From positions 1 to 64,000 of the forward strand of contig NZ_CP107561.1 in the NCBI RefSeq assembly GCF_026427715.1: DNA of 64,000 nt. The letters run 5' to 3'. Origin of the DNA: Methylocystis sp. MJC1 (GTDB taxonomy: Bacteria; Pseudomonadota; Alphaproteobacteria; Rhizobiales; Beijerinckiaceae). Both the position numbers and the translations under genes were made by a program. Positions 8,067 through 16,401 of the stretch are shown here, piece by piece. The notes below the pieces were generated by a model, which made no database searches, was not told where the DNA came from, and saw nothing but the letters and a program-made list of their open reading frames with translations. The number at the start of each line of letters is the position of its first letter. Within the stretch, counting starts at the first letter, position 1.

Positions 8067-9401
8067 TCACCCGGCCCTCTTGCGTTCTCGCGCCGCCTTG
8101 GCCGCCTTTCCGCGCAAAAGGGCCATCAGCACGGGACCGAGCGAGAACTGCCCTGCCCTCGCCTTGGCGGTCAAAACGCGCAAATAGCCGCCGGCGGATT
8201 TGATTTCCTCCCCGCGCTGCAGGATCGCGGCGATGACGATCGACGCATCGTGCTCGCCCAAGACCTCCAGCGCCTGGGCCCAGGCGTCAGGCGAGACGCC
8301 AATGGCGCTGCGAACCACTGCCGCCGTTGCCGCAAGATCCCGCCACGAGGAAATTCCACCTGAGGCGAAGTCGAGGATATCCGGACAGGCCTCGAGCACC
8401 ATCCCCAGCGGATAGGTTCGCGCCGATCCTGGCTTTTGCTCGGGCCTCTGCACCCCCGTTGGGGAGATTTCGGGCTTGGGCGCTGATGGAGCCCCGGCTT
8501 CCTGGTCATTGAGCCCGGACGGATCGGCCCCGCCTTCTCGAAGGCTAGGTTCAAGATCAAAAATATTTGTAGTTTGATTCTGTATGTGGCGCTCACTTTG
8601 GGACTCATTGGCGCTCATATTTTCGGCTTTTACATGAGTTTCCAGAAGCTTGCGGATTTCGGCGGCGAGCAGGGCAAGTTCGCTCGCCAAAGCCTCTAAG
8701 TCGGCGCGCAACAGATTGCGCGCGTAGCGGCCGGAGAGCGTCGCATAGCGCAGATGAAAGCCTTCCCAGTCGCCCGGAACGCCCTCCTCTATGCCGGTCG
8801 CGATCATCTTGGCGATGTCGCGCCGCGTCAGCGTGATTTTTTCGCGCAGCAGCGCCATAGCCCGGTTCTCGGCGCGCACCTCCTCGGCGAGGTTTTCGAT
8901 CTCCTCGGCGCGCGCGACCAGCGGCGAGAGGTCGAAGCCGAAGGCGTCCTCGATCGCGCCCCCCTGCCCTCTTCTGGCGAAACGTTTGCCGTTCGGAGAG
9001 TCGCGGCGGATGATCAGCCCGGCGTCGACGAGACAGGCGAGATGGCGCCGCAGCGTCGCCGGCGCCATGCCGTGGGCGCGGATCGACAGCTCCTTGTTGG
9101 AGGGAAACACGACGATGCCGGGGCCGGACGAATCAGCTTCGCCAGCCTTGGTGTCGCTTGCCGGCAAAGTCAGCGCCGTCTCCTGATGGAAGGAGAGCAG
9201 CGCGTGCAGCACCGACAGCGCTCGGTCAGTGACGGCGAGCGGCTCCTTAGCCTCGGTGAGCGCCCGAAACAGCCGCCATTTGTGCACGACGGTTTCAGAT
9301 GCGCCGGGTTTTGCGGCGAAATTCTCGGTCGCGGCCTGGCTTGCCACCATGGCGAGCGACAGCGGCCGCCGCCCGAAGGGCGTCGTTGGTTGTGTCTGCA
9401 T
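8067..9401 (-). CDS. repC: RepC plasmid replication initiator
   Basis: A 444-aa RepC of the RepABC system, the initiator that binds and opens the plasmid origin. It starts with the family hallmark TTPFGRRPLSLAMVASQ. It continues with the winged-helix region VVFPSNKELSIRAHGMAPATLRRHL, and the C-terminal part ends ...AGQFSLGPVLMALLRG as in other RepC proteins. Length is normal. The ATG at 9401 is preceded by AAAGGATC. It is the last gene of the repABC operon, separated from repB by 261 bp that encode a candidate counter-transcribed RNA on the other strand. An AT-rich block in its middle is the probable origin. Confidence 0.95.
   Translation of the reverse strand: MQTQPTTPFGRRPLSLAMVASQAATENFAAKPGASETVVHKWRLFRALTEAKEPLAVTDRALSVLHALLSFHQETALTLPASDTKAGEADSSGPGIVVFPSNKELSIRAHGMAPATLRRHLACLVDAGLIIRRDSPNGKRFARRGQGGAIEDAFGFDLSPLVARAEEIENLAEEVRAENRAMALLREKITLTRRDIAKMIATGIEEGVPGDWEGFHLRYATLSGRYARNLLRADLEALASELALLAAEIRKLLETHVKAENMSANESQSERHIQNQTTNIFDLEPSLREGGADPSGLNDQEAGAPSAPKPEISPTGVQRPEQKPGSARTYPLGMVLEACPDILDFASGGISSWRDLAATAAVVRSAIGVSPDAWAQALEVLGEHDASIVIAAILQRGEEIKSAGGYLRVLTAKARAGQFSLGPVLMALLRGKAAKAARERKRAG
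8555..8640. other. AT-rich block inside repC, candidate oriV
   Basis: A stretch markedly richer in A/T than the rest of repC. It contains two direct copies of TGGCGCTCA at 8587-8595 and 8609-8617, 22 bp apart. In studied repABC plasmids the origin lies in an AT-rich segment in the middle of repC, matching this position. The assignment comes from position and composition only. Confidence 0.5.
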
Positions 9402-9489
9402 GATCCTTTGCCTCGTTCAGGCAAAAGAAATCTGCTCGCCGAAACGGCGCCGACTCTTGACAGCGATTCGCGGAAGTGATTCTCTTTAG

Positions 9490-9546
9490 TTGCTACACTT
9501 ATCGAGAGGCTTCCGGAGCGGGAACGTTTCGGGGGCCTTTTCTTTT
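9490..9546 (+). ncRNA. Candidate counter-transcribed incompatibility RNA of repABC
   Basis: The repB-repC gap of repABC plasmids normally encodes a ~50-nt antisense RNA that limits RepC synthesis. Here the plus strand has a -35-like TTGACA at 9457-9462. About 17 bp on, a weak -10 candidate (TTCTCT, 9480-9485) gives a start near 9490. A strong hairpin and T-rich tail then end the transcript at about 9546. Position, strand and size fit the known ctRNA. The -10 element is poor, so the start is approximate. Confidence 0.6.
9507..9546 (+). terminator. Intrinsic terminator of the ctRNA
   Basis: The left arm AGGCTTCCGGA (9507-9517) pairs with TTTCGGGGGCCT (to 9538), allowing G-U pairs. It is followed by TTTTCTTTT. 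On the plus strand this is a typical Rho-independent terminator for the counter-transcribed RNA. Confidence 0.65.
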
Positions 9547-9662
9547 GCGGGTTCACCTCGCGTGAATGGATGGAAAAAACAAACTGGGTACTCTTGACCG
9601 GCAGAGCGCCTACAAAGAGGCCGGTCACGCATTCGGGGAAGACAGCTGAGAGCTGTGATTAT

Positions 9663-10697
9663 TCAGCCCGATCCGCGTCTCTCCCGATAATCCCGGTATA
9701 GGTTCGGCAACTCCCTGAGCAGAAAGTCTCCGAAATCTGGCGCCGCTTTTTCATCCACAACAAAGGTACTGCGGCTGGCTCGGCGCCGGAAGGTCGCGAT
9801 TCGCCGTCCTTCGTCGTCACTCCAAACCTCTTCCTCTTTGTTGGCTTGAGGTTTCACGTCGAGCGCCGCCAGGAAGGAAACAAATCGGGTGTCACTATCG
9901 GCTGCCATGAAGGCTTGTTCGTTCGCGAGCTTGTGCACCATCGAATCAACATCGTGTGAGGCAAGTTTTTCGGCCAATGCTGACCATCGCGGGCGCCCGG
10001 TTTTTGGCGCGGGCCCAATCAGTTGAACAACTTTGAGAGGGATGGCGCGTCCAATCGAAATCAGGCGCGAGAGTTGCGTTTTTTCGACGCTTAGTGCGGC
10101 CATGATCACGTCGCGATCAAAGCCGCGATCTTCAATCGTCACCGCAAACATCGCGCGCTCGATATAGCTGAGTTCTAGGCGCGCTGAATTCTCTTGGCCT
10201 TGTGCAACGACGAGTTCCGAATCGGATAGTTCGCGAACGACGGCGCGCACCGGCTTTCCGAGCTCGAGCGCGGCCCGCAAACGCCGATGGCCGTAAGCCA
10301 CTTGGTACCGCCCGAGTTTTTCGGGATGCGGGCGAACCAAGATGGGAACCTGCTGTCCATGCTCGCGAATCGACGCGACTAAGGCAGCATGTTCCTCGGA
10401 AGGCTCTCCAAGCCTGTCGCTAATGAACGACGACTCGATCAGAGTTGATTCAATCTCCACAATTGCATCGCCCGCCGCGATTAGTGCACGGGCTTCCTCA
10501 GCCGCATGGGCCAGCTTTCCCAAGGATCGCCCCATCGCACCGACGGCGCCTGATCGAACCAACTGCTTCGGTGTTTCGCCGCCGTTTGTGGCGTCAGGCA
10601 AAGCGATGTCGGCAGAGTTGCCATCTGGCAACGGCCGGTCCTTCGCAGTTAACAGGGCACGAAGAGTATCTTTGCGGCTCACTGTGCTCGCCCCCAT
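9663..10697 (-). CDS. repB: RepB plasmid partition protein (ParB family)
   Basis: A 344-aa RepB, the centromere-binding protein of RepABC. The N-terminal segment (MGASTVSRKDTLRALL) is typical of RepB. The ParB/sulfiredoxin core follows with VPILVRPHPEKLGRYQVAYG and HRRLRAALELGKPVRAVVREL. A HTH region follows at ALSVEKTQLSRLISIGRAIP. The start overlaps the repA stop by 19 bases, indicating translational coupling. A parS-like palindrome lies inside its 5' end (10618-10633). With RepA it segregates the plasmid and represses the operon. Confidence 0.93.
   Translation of the reverse strand: MGASTVSRKDTLRALLTAKDRPLPDGNSADIALPDATNGGETPKQLVRSGAVGAMGRSLGKLAHAAEEARALIAAGDAIVEIESTLIESSFISDRLGEPSEEHAALVASIREHGQQVPILVRPHPEKLGRYQVAYGHRRLRAALELGKPVRAVVRELSDSELVVAQGQENSARLELSYIERAMFAVTIEDRGFDRDVIMAALSVEKTQLSRLISIGRAIPLKVVQLIGPAPKTGRPRWSALAEKLASHDVDSMVHKLANEQAFMAADSDTRFVSFLAALDVKPQANKEEEVWSDDEGRRIATFRRRASRSTFVVDEKAAPDFGDFLLRELPNLYRDYRERRGSG
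10618..10633. promoter_or_regulatory. parS-like palindrome in 5' part of repB
   Basis: GTTGCCATCTGGCAAC differs by one base from the perfect palindrome at 12008-12023. It fits the repABC parS pattern GTT-NN-C-N-GC-N-G-NN-AAC with one mismatch. It is probably a secondary RepB-binding site. Confidence 0.6.
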
Positions 10698-11863
10698 GCA
10701 GCTAGCATCAACGCTTCGATTTCAGTGTTGACGGCGTCCAGCGACTCCAGAGCCCGATCGTAGGTAGCACGCGTGAAGTTTTCGCGGCCCACCTCGTAGA
10801 GTGTCTGCTTGGACAACCCCGCGTCGGAAATCGCGGTAGATTTCAGCATCGTGTTAGTGAGAACGCGCTCGCGAAAGAGTGAACGCATGAATGCGACCAT
10901 TTGCGTTTGCGGCCCATCAGATGGCTCGTAGCGCGTCACCACATATCGAATGAAGTCGTAATCGAGATCGGCACCGGCCTCCTGCACCACTGATAACAAG
11001 TCAGACGCCATTAATAGGAACTGGCACATCGACATCACGTCCAACATCTGTGGATGAACCGTGATCAGGATCGACGTGGCGGCACATAGCGCACCTAGCG
11101 TCAAGAAACCCAACTGCGGAGGACAGTCGAGAATCATTGCGTCATAGCGACCTTCAAGCTCTCCCAAGGCGGTCGCAATTCGACCAAAAAATGCTTCGGT
11201 TTCACCTTCAACAAGCGCTTTAGGGGTGTCGTGCTCGAACTCCATGAGTTCGAGATTCGCCGGGACAAGGTCGAGACCGGAAAAATACGTCGACCGCACT
11301 ATCTTTTCGAGCGATCGCCTTTCGTCATCGTAACGGATCGCGCCATACAAAGTCTCGTTGGGCCCGATGTCGAATTCTGGCTGATAACCGTGCAATGCAG
11401 TGAGTGAGGCTTGCGGATCAAGATCAACGGCAAGCACCCGATACCCCTTAAGCGCCAAGAATTGGGCGAGGTGGGCGGCAGTCGTCGTCTTGCCGGAGCC
11501 CCCTTTGAAATTCACGACCGACAGAACTTGGCATCCCTCACCATCGACCCTGTGGGGAAGGTAACGTTTGCCCTTTCCGCCTTCTTCCAAAAGCGTGCGC
11601 AATTCGTTGATCTGATCGAGTGTGTAGGAGCGCCGCCCGCCAGTACTGATCTCCGGCTGAGGCCCCTTGCCGCTCAAGGACAGCTGGCGCAAATAGCCAT
11701 CTGCTATTCCGATCAGTTTCGCGGCCTCCCCCGACGAGAAACTTCTGAGCGCTTTTTTCGATTCTGGCGGAAATAACGTCTTGCGGAGCTCGTTAAGCTC
11801 TTGCGACAAAGCGCTCCCGTCCGCTGCAATGACCGACGTCATTTTTGGCTTGAGGGCATCCAT
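10679..11863 (-). CDS. repA: RepA plasmid partition ATPase (ParA family)
   Basis: A 394-aa ParA-type ATPase. Residues ~40-95 form an N-terminal HTH (SSGEAAKLIGIADGYLRQLSLSG). The deviant Walker A box FKGGSGKTTTAAHLAQ is at ~118-132, followed by AVDLDPQASLT and the Walker B-like MILDCPPQLGFLTLG. The fold is that of MinD/ParA ATPases. It moves RepB-parS complexes during segregation and represses the repABC promoter. Length is normal for RepA. Upstream lie several inverted repeats and a parS site, the expected regulatory region. Confidence 0.95.
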   Translation of the reverse strand: MDALKPKMTSVIAADGSALSQELNELRKTLFPPESKKALRSFSSGEAAKLIGIADGYLRQLSLSGKGPQPEISTGGRRSYTLDQINELRTLLEEGGKGKRYLPHRVDGEGCQVLSVVNFKGGSGKTTTAAHLAQFLALKGYRVLAVDLDPQASLTALHGYQPEFDIGPNETLYGAIRYDDERRSLEKIVRSTYFSGLDLVPANLELMEFEHDTPKALVEGETEAFFGRIATALGELEGRYDAMILDCPPQLGFLTLGALCAATSILITVHPQMLDVMSMCQFLLMASDLLSVVQEAGADLDYDFIRYVVTRYEPSDGPQTQMVAFMRSLFRERVLTNTMLKSTAISDAGLSKQTLYEVGRENFTRATYDRALESLDAVNTEIEALMLAAWGRAQ

Positions 11864-11892
11864 GGCTGATCGTTTCTCCGCTTTGCGACAAA

Positions 11893-11988
11893 GTTACGCC
11901 GAATTCGCAAATCGCGCTTGGGCAGCGTAACTATCACAACCTGATTCTGCTCTTGATGCAACAATTAATGGGTTAACGGGTATTAACC
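11893..11988. promoter_or_regulatory. Operator-like inverted repeats upstream of repA
   Basis: Two separate dyads lie in the repA leader. GTTACGC (11893-11899) pairs with GCGTAAC (11925-11931) across 25 bp. GGTTAA (11971-11976) pairs with TTAACC (11983-11988) across 6 bp. RepA and RepB of repABC plasmids repress their own promoter by binding palindromes in this position. A promoter could not be fixed with confidence. Confidence 0.45.
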
Positions 11989-12007
11989 ATTCTGTCACGG
12001 CAACCGA

Positions 12008-12023
12008 GTTGCCAGCTGGCAAC
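12008..12023. promoter_or_regulatory. parS: parS centromere site (perfect palindrome)
   Basis: GTTGCCAGCTGGCAAC is a perfect 16-bp palindrome matching the repABC parS pattern GTT-NN-C-N-GC-N-G-NN-AAC. It lies 145 bp upstream of repA. RepB should bind here to load the partition complex. Confidence 0.8.
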
Positions 12024-12115
12024 GAAATTAGGTGCGGCGGAGGAGGTGAAGGCCGCCTCACGAAGTCGGCACGAAAAGCGACGGCTGCGGGGGCGTCGCT
12101 CTGCACACGTCTGCC

Positions 12116-13066
12116 TCATGGGCAGCCTTTCGCAAATCTCCACACCGGAATTCCCATCTTGCGAGCTTTGTCCGCGAGGTTCTCGACGATCCCGGAACCA
12201 GGGAAGACGATGATTCCGATCGGCAGGGCTTCGAGCATCGCGTCGTTTCGCTTGAACGGCGCCGCGTTCTTGTGCCGGGTCCAATCCGGCTTGAAGGCGA
12301 CTTGCGCGACTTTGCGGCTGTCCGCCCAGCAGGCGGCAATGCGCTCCGCACCCTTCGGTCCAGCTCCGTGGAGAAGGACCATGTCCGGGTGTTTCGTGCG
12401 AACCTTGTCGAGCGCTTCCCAGATGCGAAGGTGGTCGTTGCAGTCAGGTCCCCCCGCAAAGGCGATCCGAGGGCCAGGCGGCAGGAGCACCTGTGTCTCG
12501 GCCAGCTTCCTGGCGTTGAGAAAATCCCGGCTGTCGATCATCGCCGAGGTCAATGCGCGGTGATTGACCTGCGATCCTGAACGCGGACGCCAGGACGAAC
12601 CGGTCTCGGTCGCATACAGATCGGCGAGATGGTCGCGGAAGAATTCGAAGGCGTTGCGGCGCTCGGTCAACGTCAGCCCTTGGGCGATCAATCGCTCCAA
12701 CTCGACCGAACGAATTTCTGAGCCGTCCTGTTCGGTGTGGGAACGACGTTGCGCGGTTTCATTGTCGTCGAGATCGCGGCCGATGCGATCCGCTTTGCGG
12801 TGGAAGAGGTTCACGAAGGACCAGAGTAGATCGGGAAGATCGGCCTCGAGCCGCGTGTCGATGAAAAGCCCCGACAAGGCTTCGACGACAGATTCGAGCG
12901 CCAAAGTCGCGGCGTCGGAGGAGGGCAGGGGGCGGGGATCGGGCTCGTCCTCGAAGGGTCGATAGCCATGAAGAGCGAGCTCGTCGAGAAGATGCGGGGA
13001 GGGCAATCTTGCGTCGTGATCCGAATGAGGCCCGTCAAAGGGCGGGGTGGAGATTTCGTTGATCAT
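12116..13066 (-). CDS. DUF2493 / SLOG-family nucleotide-binding protein
   Basis: About 316 aa from the ATG at 13066. The N-terminal part carries the plasmid-type motif ELALHGYRPFEDEPDPRPLP. The C-terminal ~140 residues are a DUF2493 (YspA/cpYpsA-related SLOG) domain: PRIAFAGGPDCNDHLRIWEALD, MVLLHGAGPKGAERIAACWA, and the FPGSGIVENLADKARKMGIPVW end. SLOG domains bind nucleotides or nucleotide-derived ligands. The exact role of this plasmid family is unknown. The frame is open 26 codons further upstream, but the shorter start fits the family better. The leader contains a large hairpin (13170-13252). Confidence 0.8.
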   Translation of the reverse strand: MINEISTPPFDGPHSDHDARLPSPHLLDELALHGYRPFEDEPDPRPLPSSDAATLALESVVEALSGLFIDTRLEADLPDLLWSFVNLFHRKADRIGRDLDDNETAQRRSHTEQDGSEIRSVELERLIAQGLTLTERRNAFEFFRDHLADLYATETGSSWRPRSGSQVNHRALTSAMIDSRDFLNARKLAETQVLLPPGPRIAFAGGPDCNDHLRIWEALDKVRTKHPDMVLLHGAGPKGAERIAACWADSRKVAQVAFKPDWTRHKNAAPFKRNDAMLEALPIGIIVFPGSGIVENLADKARKMGIPVWRFAKGCP

Positions 13067-13463
13067 GGCGTTGGCTCTTTCGCTTATGGCCGCGCCGATC
13101 GCGGCCTGACAGCGATATCGAGCCACAGGCGGAACCCGCCGCACCCGAAGGGCCGAAGCAACGCGGAGGACGCTTCCCGCCGACTTGTTTGTTCCGCGAG
13201 GAATGCCCGCCGCGAAGCGGCCGGGCAGGGGAAAGAAGTCGGCGGGAAGCGTTGCGGCTAGCGAGCCGCTTGTGGCGTCATCGCTGCTCTATCAGGCCGG
13301 CGCGCGGCCCTTTTGCGAGAAGGCGTCGCCCATTGAACGAACGTCGGCGCCCCGTTGTGACCTCGTCGGTCAACTTCACCACGGGCGTCCGAGGCGGAAG
13401 GAAAGCACGGCTCAAAATTGAGCGATCCGTCGTTACGCGCCGGCTCCATTCACGGCCGTTTCG
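13067..13463. other. Gene-free stretch upstream of DUF2493 gene
   Basis: No convincing coding region. It holds a strong nested hairpin at 13170-13252, annotated separately, and otherwise no recognisable site. Confidence 0.4.
13170..13252. repeat. Large nested hairpin in DUF2493 leader
   Basis: Exact 17-bp inverted repeats ACGCTTCCCGCCGACTT (13170-13186) and AAGTCGGCGGGAAGCGT (13236-13252) enclose a second stem-loop (TGCCCGCCGC paired with GCGGCCGGGCA, around 13204-13227). There is no T-run after it. It lies about 100 bp upstream of the DUF2493 start on the transcribed side. It could be a structured leader RNA, a protein-binding site or a mobile-element relic. Confidence 0.5.
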
Positions 13464-13730
13464 TCATAGTGCGCGAGCGCGAGCCAAGTCGTCATGCTCA
13501 AAGGCGCTCGTCATCCGGAGTATCTCAGCTGGCCTGGCGCCGACTGCGACGGCGACATCCCGCCAGTGCGAGACCGCTGCGCCGACTCCGCGGATGACGT
13601 TACGCGCCGCAGCGAGCGTCAGTCCGAAATATTCCGCGGCGCTCTCGACAAGAGCAATCGAGCACGTGCCTTCGTCCAGATTGATGTTGGTCGACAGGAT
13701 ACGCGCCTTCACATCCGTCGGCGTCTGTGC
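13464..13730 (-). pseudogene. C-terminal remnant of a HipA-type kinase toxin
   Basis: The minus-strand frame reads TPTDVKARILSTNINLDEGT, then AAEYFGLTLAAARNVI, and ends HWRDVAVAVGARPAEI-LRMTSAFEHDDLARA. This resembles the last ~85 residues of HipA toxins (the W-R-D and MxSAFEH signatures). No kinase domain, no HipB antitoxin and no good start codon are present. The frame stays open upstream, but similarity stops near 13730. It is a decayed toxin-antitoxin relic, with the last codons preserved. Confidence 0.6.
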
Positions 13731-13854
13731 AGGGCGGCGCGGTAAAGGAACGTCGGAATTCTCGGTTGGCGTTGCCCCAAGAGGCGGTGTTATCTCGATG
13801 GAGCGCGTGATTCGTCGACGAGCGGTGACTTGCGAAACGCGTCGAGGACGATCA

Positions 13855-14562
13855 TTGGAGACGAGCCTTTATGCGCCGGTGAAGCGCTTCCTCGAAGGCT
13901 TGGGCTTCGAGGTCAAGGGCGAGGTCTGCGGCTGCGATATCGTGGCGGTAGATCGCGGCGCGCCGATCGCGCTGGTGATCTGCGAATTGAAACTGAGCTT
14001 CACGCTCGATTTGGTCCTTCAGGCCGTGGACCGTTCGACCGCTTGCGACGAGGTATGGCTCGCCGTTCGCGCCTCACTGCGCGGCCGCGGCCGCGAATCC
14101 GATCCGCGGGTCAAACGACTTTGCCGTCTGCTCGGCTTCGGCCTGCTCTGCGTGTTCAACTCCGGCAGGGTGGAGGCTCTTGTCGAGCCGGCGCCATGGC
14201 GGCCCAGGCACAATGCGAAACGCCGTTCTAAAATTCTCGACGAGCATCGGCGGCGCAAGGGAGATCCCACGACCGGCGGGGCCACGCGTCGACCGATCAT
14301 GACCGCCTATCGTCAGCAGGCGCTGGCATGTGCGGCGGCGTTGGCGCGGGCGCCGGCGCGGCCTCGCGACCTAAAAGGCGCCATTCCGGACGCGCCGAAA
14401 ATCTTGCTCCACAACGTCTACGGTTGGTTCGTCAGGGTCGAGCGCGGCGTCTATTCGCTCTCCGAGGCAGGAAAGGCTGCAATTATTTTATGGAAAGCGA
14501 ATCTGCCCGAGCCGCCCGCCGATCTTCCCGGTGAGCCTCAAAAAATTGCTGTTTCGGCTTGA
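13855..14562 (+). CDS. DUF2161 family PD-(D/E)XK nuclease-like protein
   Basis: About 235 aa. The N-terminal half has the DUF2161 core: ETSLYAPVKRFLEGLGFEVK, GEVCGCDIVAV, ICELKLSFTLDLVLQAVDR. The D...E-x-K spacing matches a PD-(D/E)XK nuclease-like fold. The C-terminal part resembles a winged helix (ILLHNVYGWFVRVERGVYSL). I chose the TTG at 13855 because a GAGGA ribosome-binding site lies 6 bases before it and family members begin at this point. The ATG at 13798 gives a 254-aa alternative. It stands alone between minus-strand genes. Substrate and role are unknown. Confidence 0.75.
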   Translation: METSLYAPVKRFLEGLGFEVKGEVCGCDIVAVDRGAPIALVICELKLSFTLDLVLQAVDRSTACDEVWLAVRASLRGRGRESDPRVKRLCRLLGFGLLCVFNSGRVEALVEPAPWRPRHNAKRRSKILDEHRRRKGDPTTGGATRRPIMTAYRQQALACAAALARAPARPRDLKGAIPDAPKILLHNVYGWFVRVERGVYSLSEAGKAAIILWKANLPEPPADLPGEPQKIAVSA

Positions 14563-14713
14563 GGGAGGCTTGGGAGTCGATCACAGGTATGACTGCGGAG
14601 ATCGTGGCGGCCTTCGTCGCCAACAACTCCACGCCGATCGCGGAGCGGCCATAAGCTTGCGGTGTGGAGGATGGGCAGGACGCGCCCAACGCTGCGCCGA
14701 TCGACGCCGCCGG

Positions 14714-14956
14714 TCACATGAGCGCGTCATCTACCTCACCCAGACGCACGATGATCACGGCATCGTCGAACTCCCCAAGCGCAGGATCCCCAGTCCGAGA
14801 GAACGCTACTGCCCCACAGTTATCCGCATTGCTGGCGAGAACTGCCGCGACAGAACGAGCCTTGAAGGCGTCACGACATTCCTGAGGCTCGCCCGCGACC
14901 ATCTCACCATCGACATATCGGAATGGCAAAGCCACGAAATAGGTTACTTGCGACAT
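14714..14956 (-). CDS. Small conserved hypothetical protein (80 aa)
   Basis: Starts at the ATG at 14956 with a good AGGAG ribosome-binding site 9 bases upstream. The protein (MSQVTYFVALPFRYVDGEMV start, DDAVIIVRLGEVDDALM end) has no family I recognise. Its acidic, alternating strand/helix pattern suggests a small folded domain. It begins 10 bases after the stop of the next upstream gene, so the two form an operon. Confidence 0.6.
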   Translation of the reverse strand: MSQVTYFVALPFRYVDGEMVAGEPQECRDAFKARSVAAVLASNADNCGAVAFSRTGDPALGEFDDAVIIVRLGEVDDALM

Positions 14957-14966
14957 TGCGGATCTC

Positions 14967-15248
14967 CTACAATTCCCCTTCGCCACGCTCGAAGGCGCCT
15001 TGCCGCGCGGCCCGCGCCCGCTCGGACTCGCTGGGCCCAGTGCCGCCCTCAGAAAAATAATAGGGCTGCCCCGTGATGACGTGGGCGGCTCCGTCGATCG
15101 CAACCACAACCATCTGCAAAGCGTGATAGATGACGCCATAAGACTTGGCTGAGCTTGCGGCTCGAATTGCTGCTCCGCGGCAGCGCCTCATCTCGCCAAT
15201 GAGCGGCCCCGGGTTTTCGAGGCGATCAGGCTTTTTTCGGTAGACCAC
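14967..15248 (-). CDS. Small hypothetical protein (93 aa)
   Basis: Reads MVYRKKPDRLENPGPLIGEM at the start, with a central hydrophobic run (YGVIYHALQMVVVAIDGAA) and a charged tail. No family recognised. It is paired with the 80-aa gene directly downstream and lies between the Toprim gene and DUF2161. The intact frame, its spacing and its partner support it being real. Confidence 0.5.
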   Translation of the reverse strand: MVYRKKPDRLENPGPLIGEMRRCRGAAIRAASSAKSYGVIYHALQMVVVAIDGAAHVITGQPYYFSEGGTGPSESERARAARQGAFERGEGEL

Positions 15249-15296
15249 GGCGCTGCCCTCATGTTTGTTCCTATTTTGTTCCTGCCTTAAGCAGAG

Positions 15297-16388
15297 TCAA
15301 GCGTGCGCTTGACAATAAGGGAGATCGCTGTCCCCATCGGTCGTAACCGAGAACCGAGAAAGATCGCCTCTGTCGAGACCGGAATGAATGCCGTCAAGAA
15401 CTGCCGCCACTCGCATTCGGAGCGTGCAAGCCGACGTAGCGCGTAGATCGCTGTTGAAGTCAGAGCATAGCGACGAAACCATTCCTGCGTCGACGCCCCT
15501 CGCTTCGGCCCGCGCCAGGAGACGACGCGCCGCGGTGCGGCCGGGGGCGTCATTGTCACAAGCAACAAAGAGGCGCCGCAAACCGCAAGGAAATTCCCAT
15601 GCCGCGAGGTGCGCAGCGGAGAGCGCGGCCACCATGGGTAGCTCGGGCATAGCGCTCTTGAGAGAGAGAACTGTCTCGATTCCTTCGCCGACGACAGCGA
15701 CCTCATCGATCTTCCCGAATCGCACGCCATGCCCGAGAATGGCGCCGAGCGAACGACGCGGTGACGAAACGCGCGCTTTGTCCTTGCGCGTCGGGTCGAG
15801 AAATGTTCGATGAACTCCGGTGACCTCGCCGCTGTTGTCAGTGACGGCGGCGACGAGCGCCGGCAATCTTTGGGGCAGCGAGTCGGGCGTGTCCCGATAA
15901 AGCAGCCCCTGGTGATAGCGCAGCGGCGCGTCATCGAGATCGGCGGTAATTTTTCTTGCACGCAAATAGGCTTCGGCTGGCGTGCCGGCGATCAGGTTTG
16001 ACGCTGCCCAGATTTTTCGGGCGAGCACAACCGTGTTGCACTCCCCCCATCGCCTGTCTTGTCGGACCGATGAGGGCGCCCGCGGCACCCGCAAAAAGCG
16101 CTTGGCCTCATCGAGCGTGTCGCGAAAGGACGTGAGACCCTCCCGCGCACGGATGAGGTCGAGAAGGTCGCCATGTTCCCCCGTCGCGCCGTCAGTCCAA
16201 CGTCCACGCGCGCCCTTGCCGTAGAGCGGGCCTTTCAGCCGCACGTACAGGCTGCGGCCGGCGTGGTTGTTCACGTCGCCGACAACCCAGTAATTGCCGC
16301 AGCGGCGACCGTTCGAAAGGTAGTGCCTGCAGACGGCCTCGACATGCTTGGCGAGTCCGCAGGACAGAGTCCGGGCGGGGCTTTCCAT
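15297..16388 (-). CDS. Toprim-domain protein (plasmid primase-like)
   Basis: About 363 aa from the ATG at 16388, chosen because GGAGG lies 5 bases before it. The N-terminal part resembles the DUF7146 family (ARTLSCGLAKHVEAVCRHYL, RGRWTDGATGEHGDLLDLIR). The central AGTPAEAYLRARKI and the Toprim core VVGEGIETVLSLKSAMPELP with ACDNDAPG follow. Toprim acidic residues E and D-x-D are kept. Such proteins may act in plasmid DNA replication or mobilisation. It follows the helicase stop by 13 bases, so they are co-transcribed. A second protein of the same group lies at 46894-47793. Confidence 0.8.
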   Translation of the reverse strand: MESPARTLSCGLAKHVEAVCRHYLSNGRRCGNYWVVGDVNNHAGRSLYVRLKGPLYGKGARGRWTDGATGEHGDLLDLIRAREGLTSFRDTLDEAKRFLRVPRAPSSVRQDRRWGECNTVVLARKIWAASNLIAGTPAEAYLRARKITADLDDAPLRYHQGLLYRDTPDSLPQRLPALVAAVTDNSGEVTGVHRTFLDPTRKDKARVSSPRRSLGAILGHGVRFGKIDEVAVVGEGIETVLSLKSAMPELPMVAALSAAHLAAWEFPCGLRRLFVACDNDAPGRTAARRLLARAEARGVDAGMVSSLCSDFNSDLRATSACTLRMRVAAVLDGIHSGLDRGDLSRFSVTTDGDSDLPYCQAHA

Positions 16389-16401
16389 GATCGCCTCCGC
16401 C

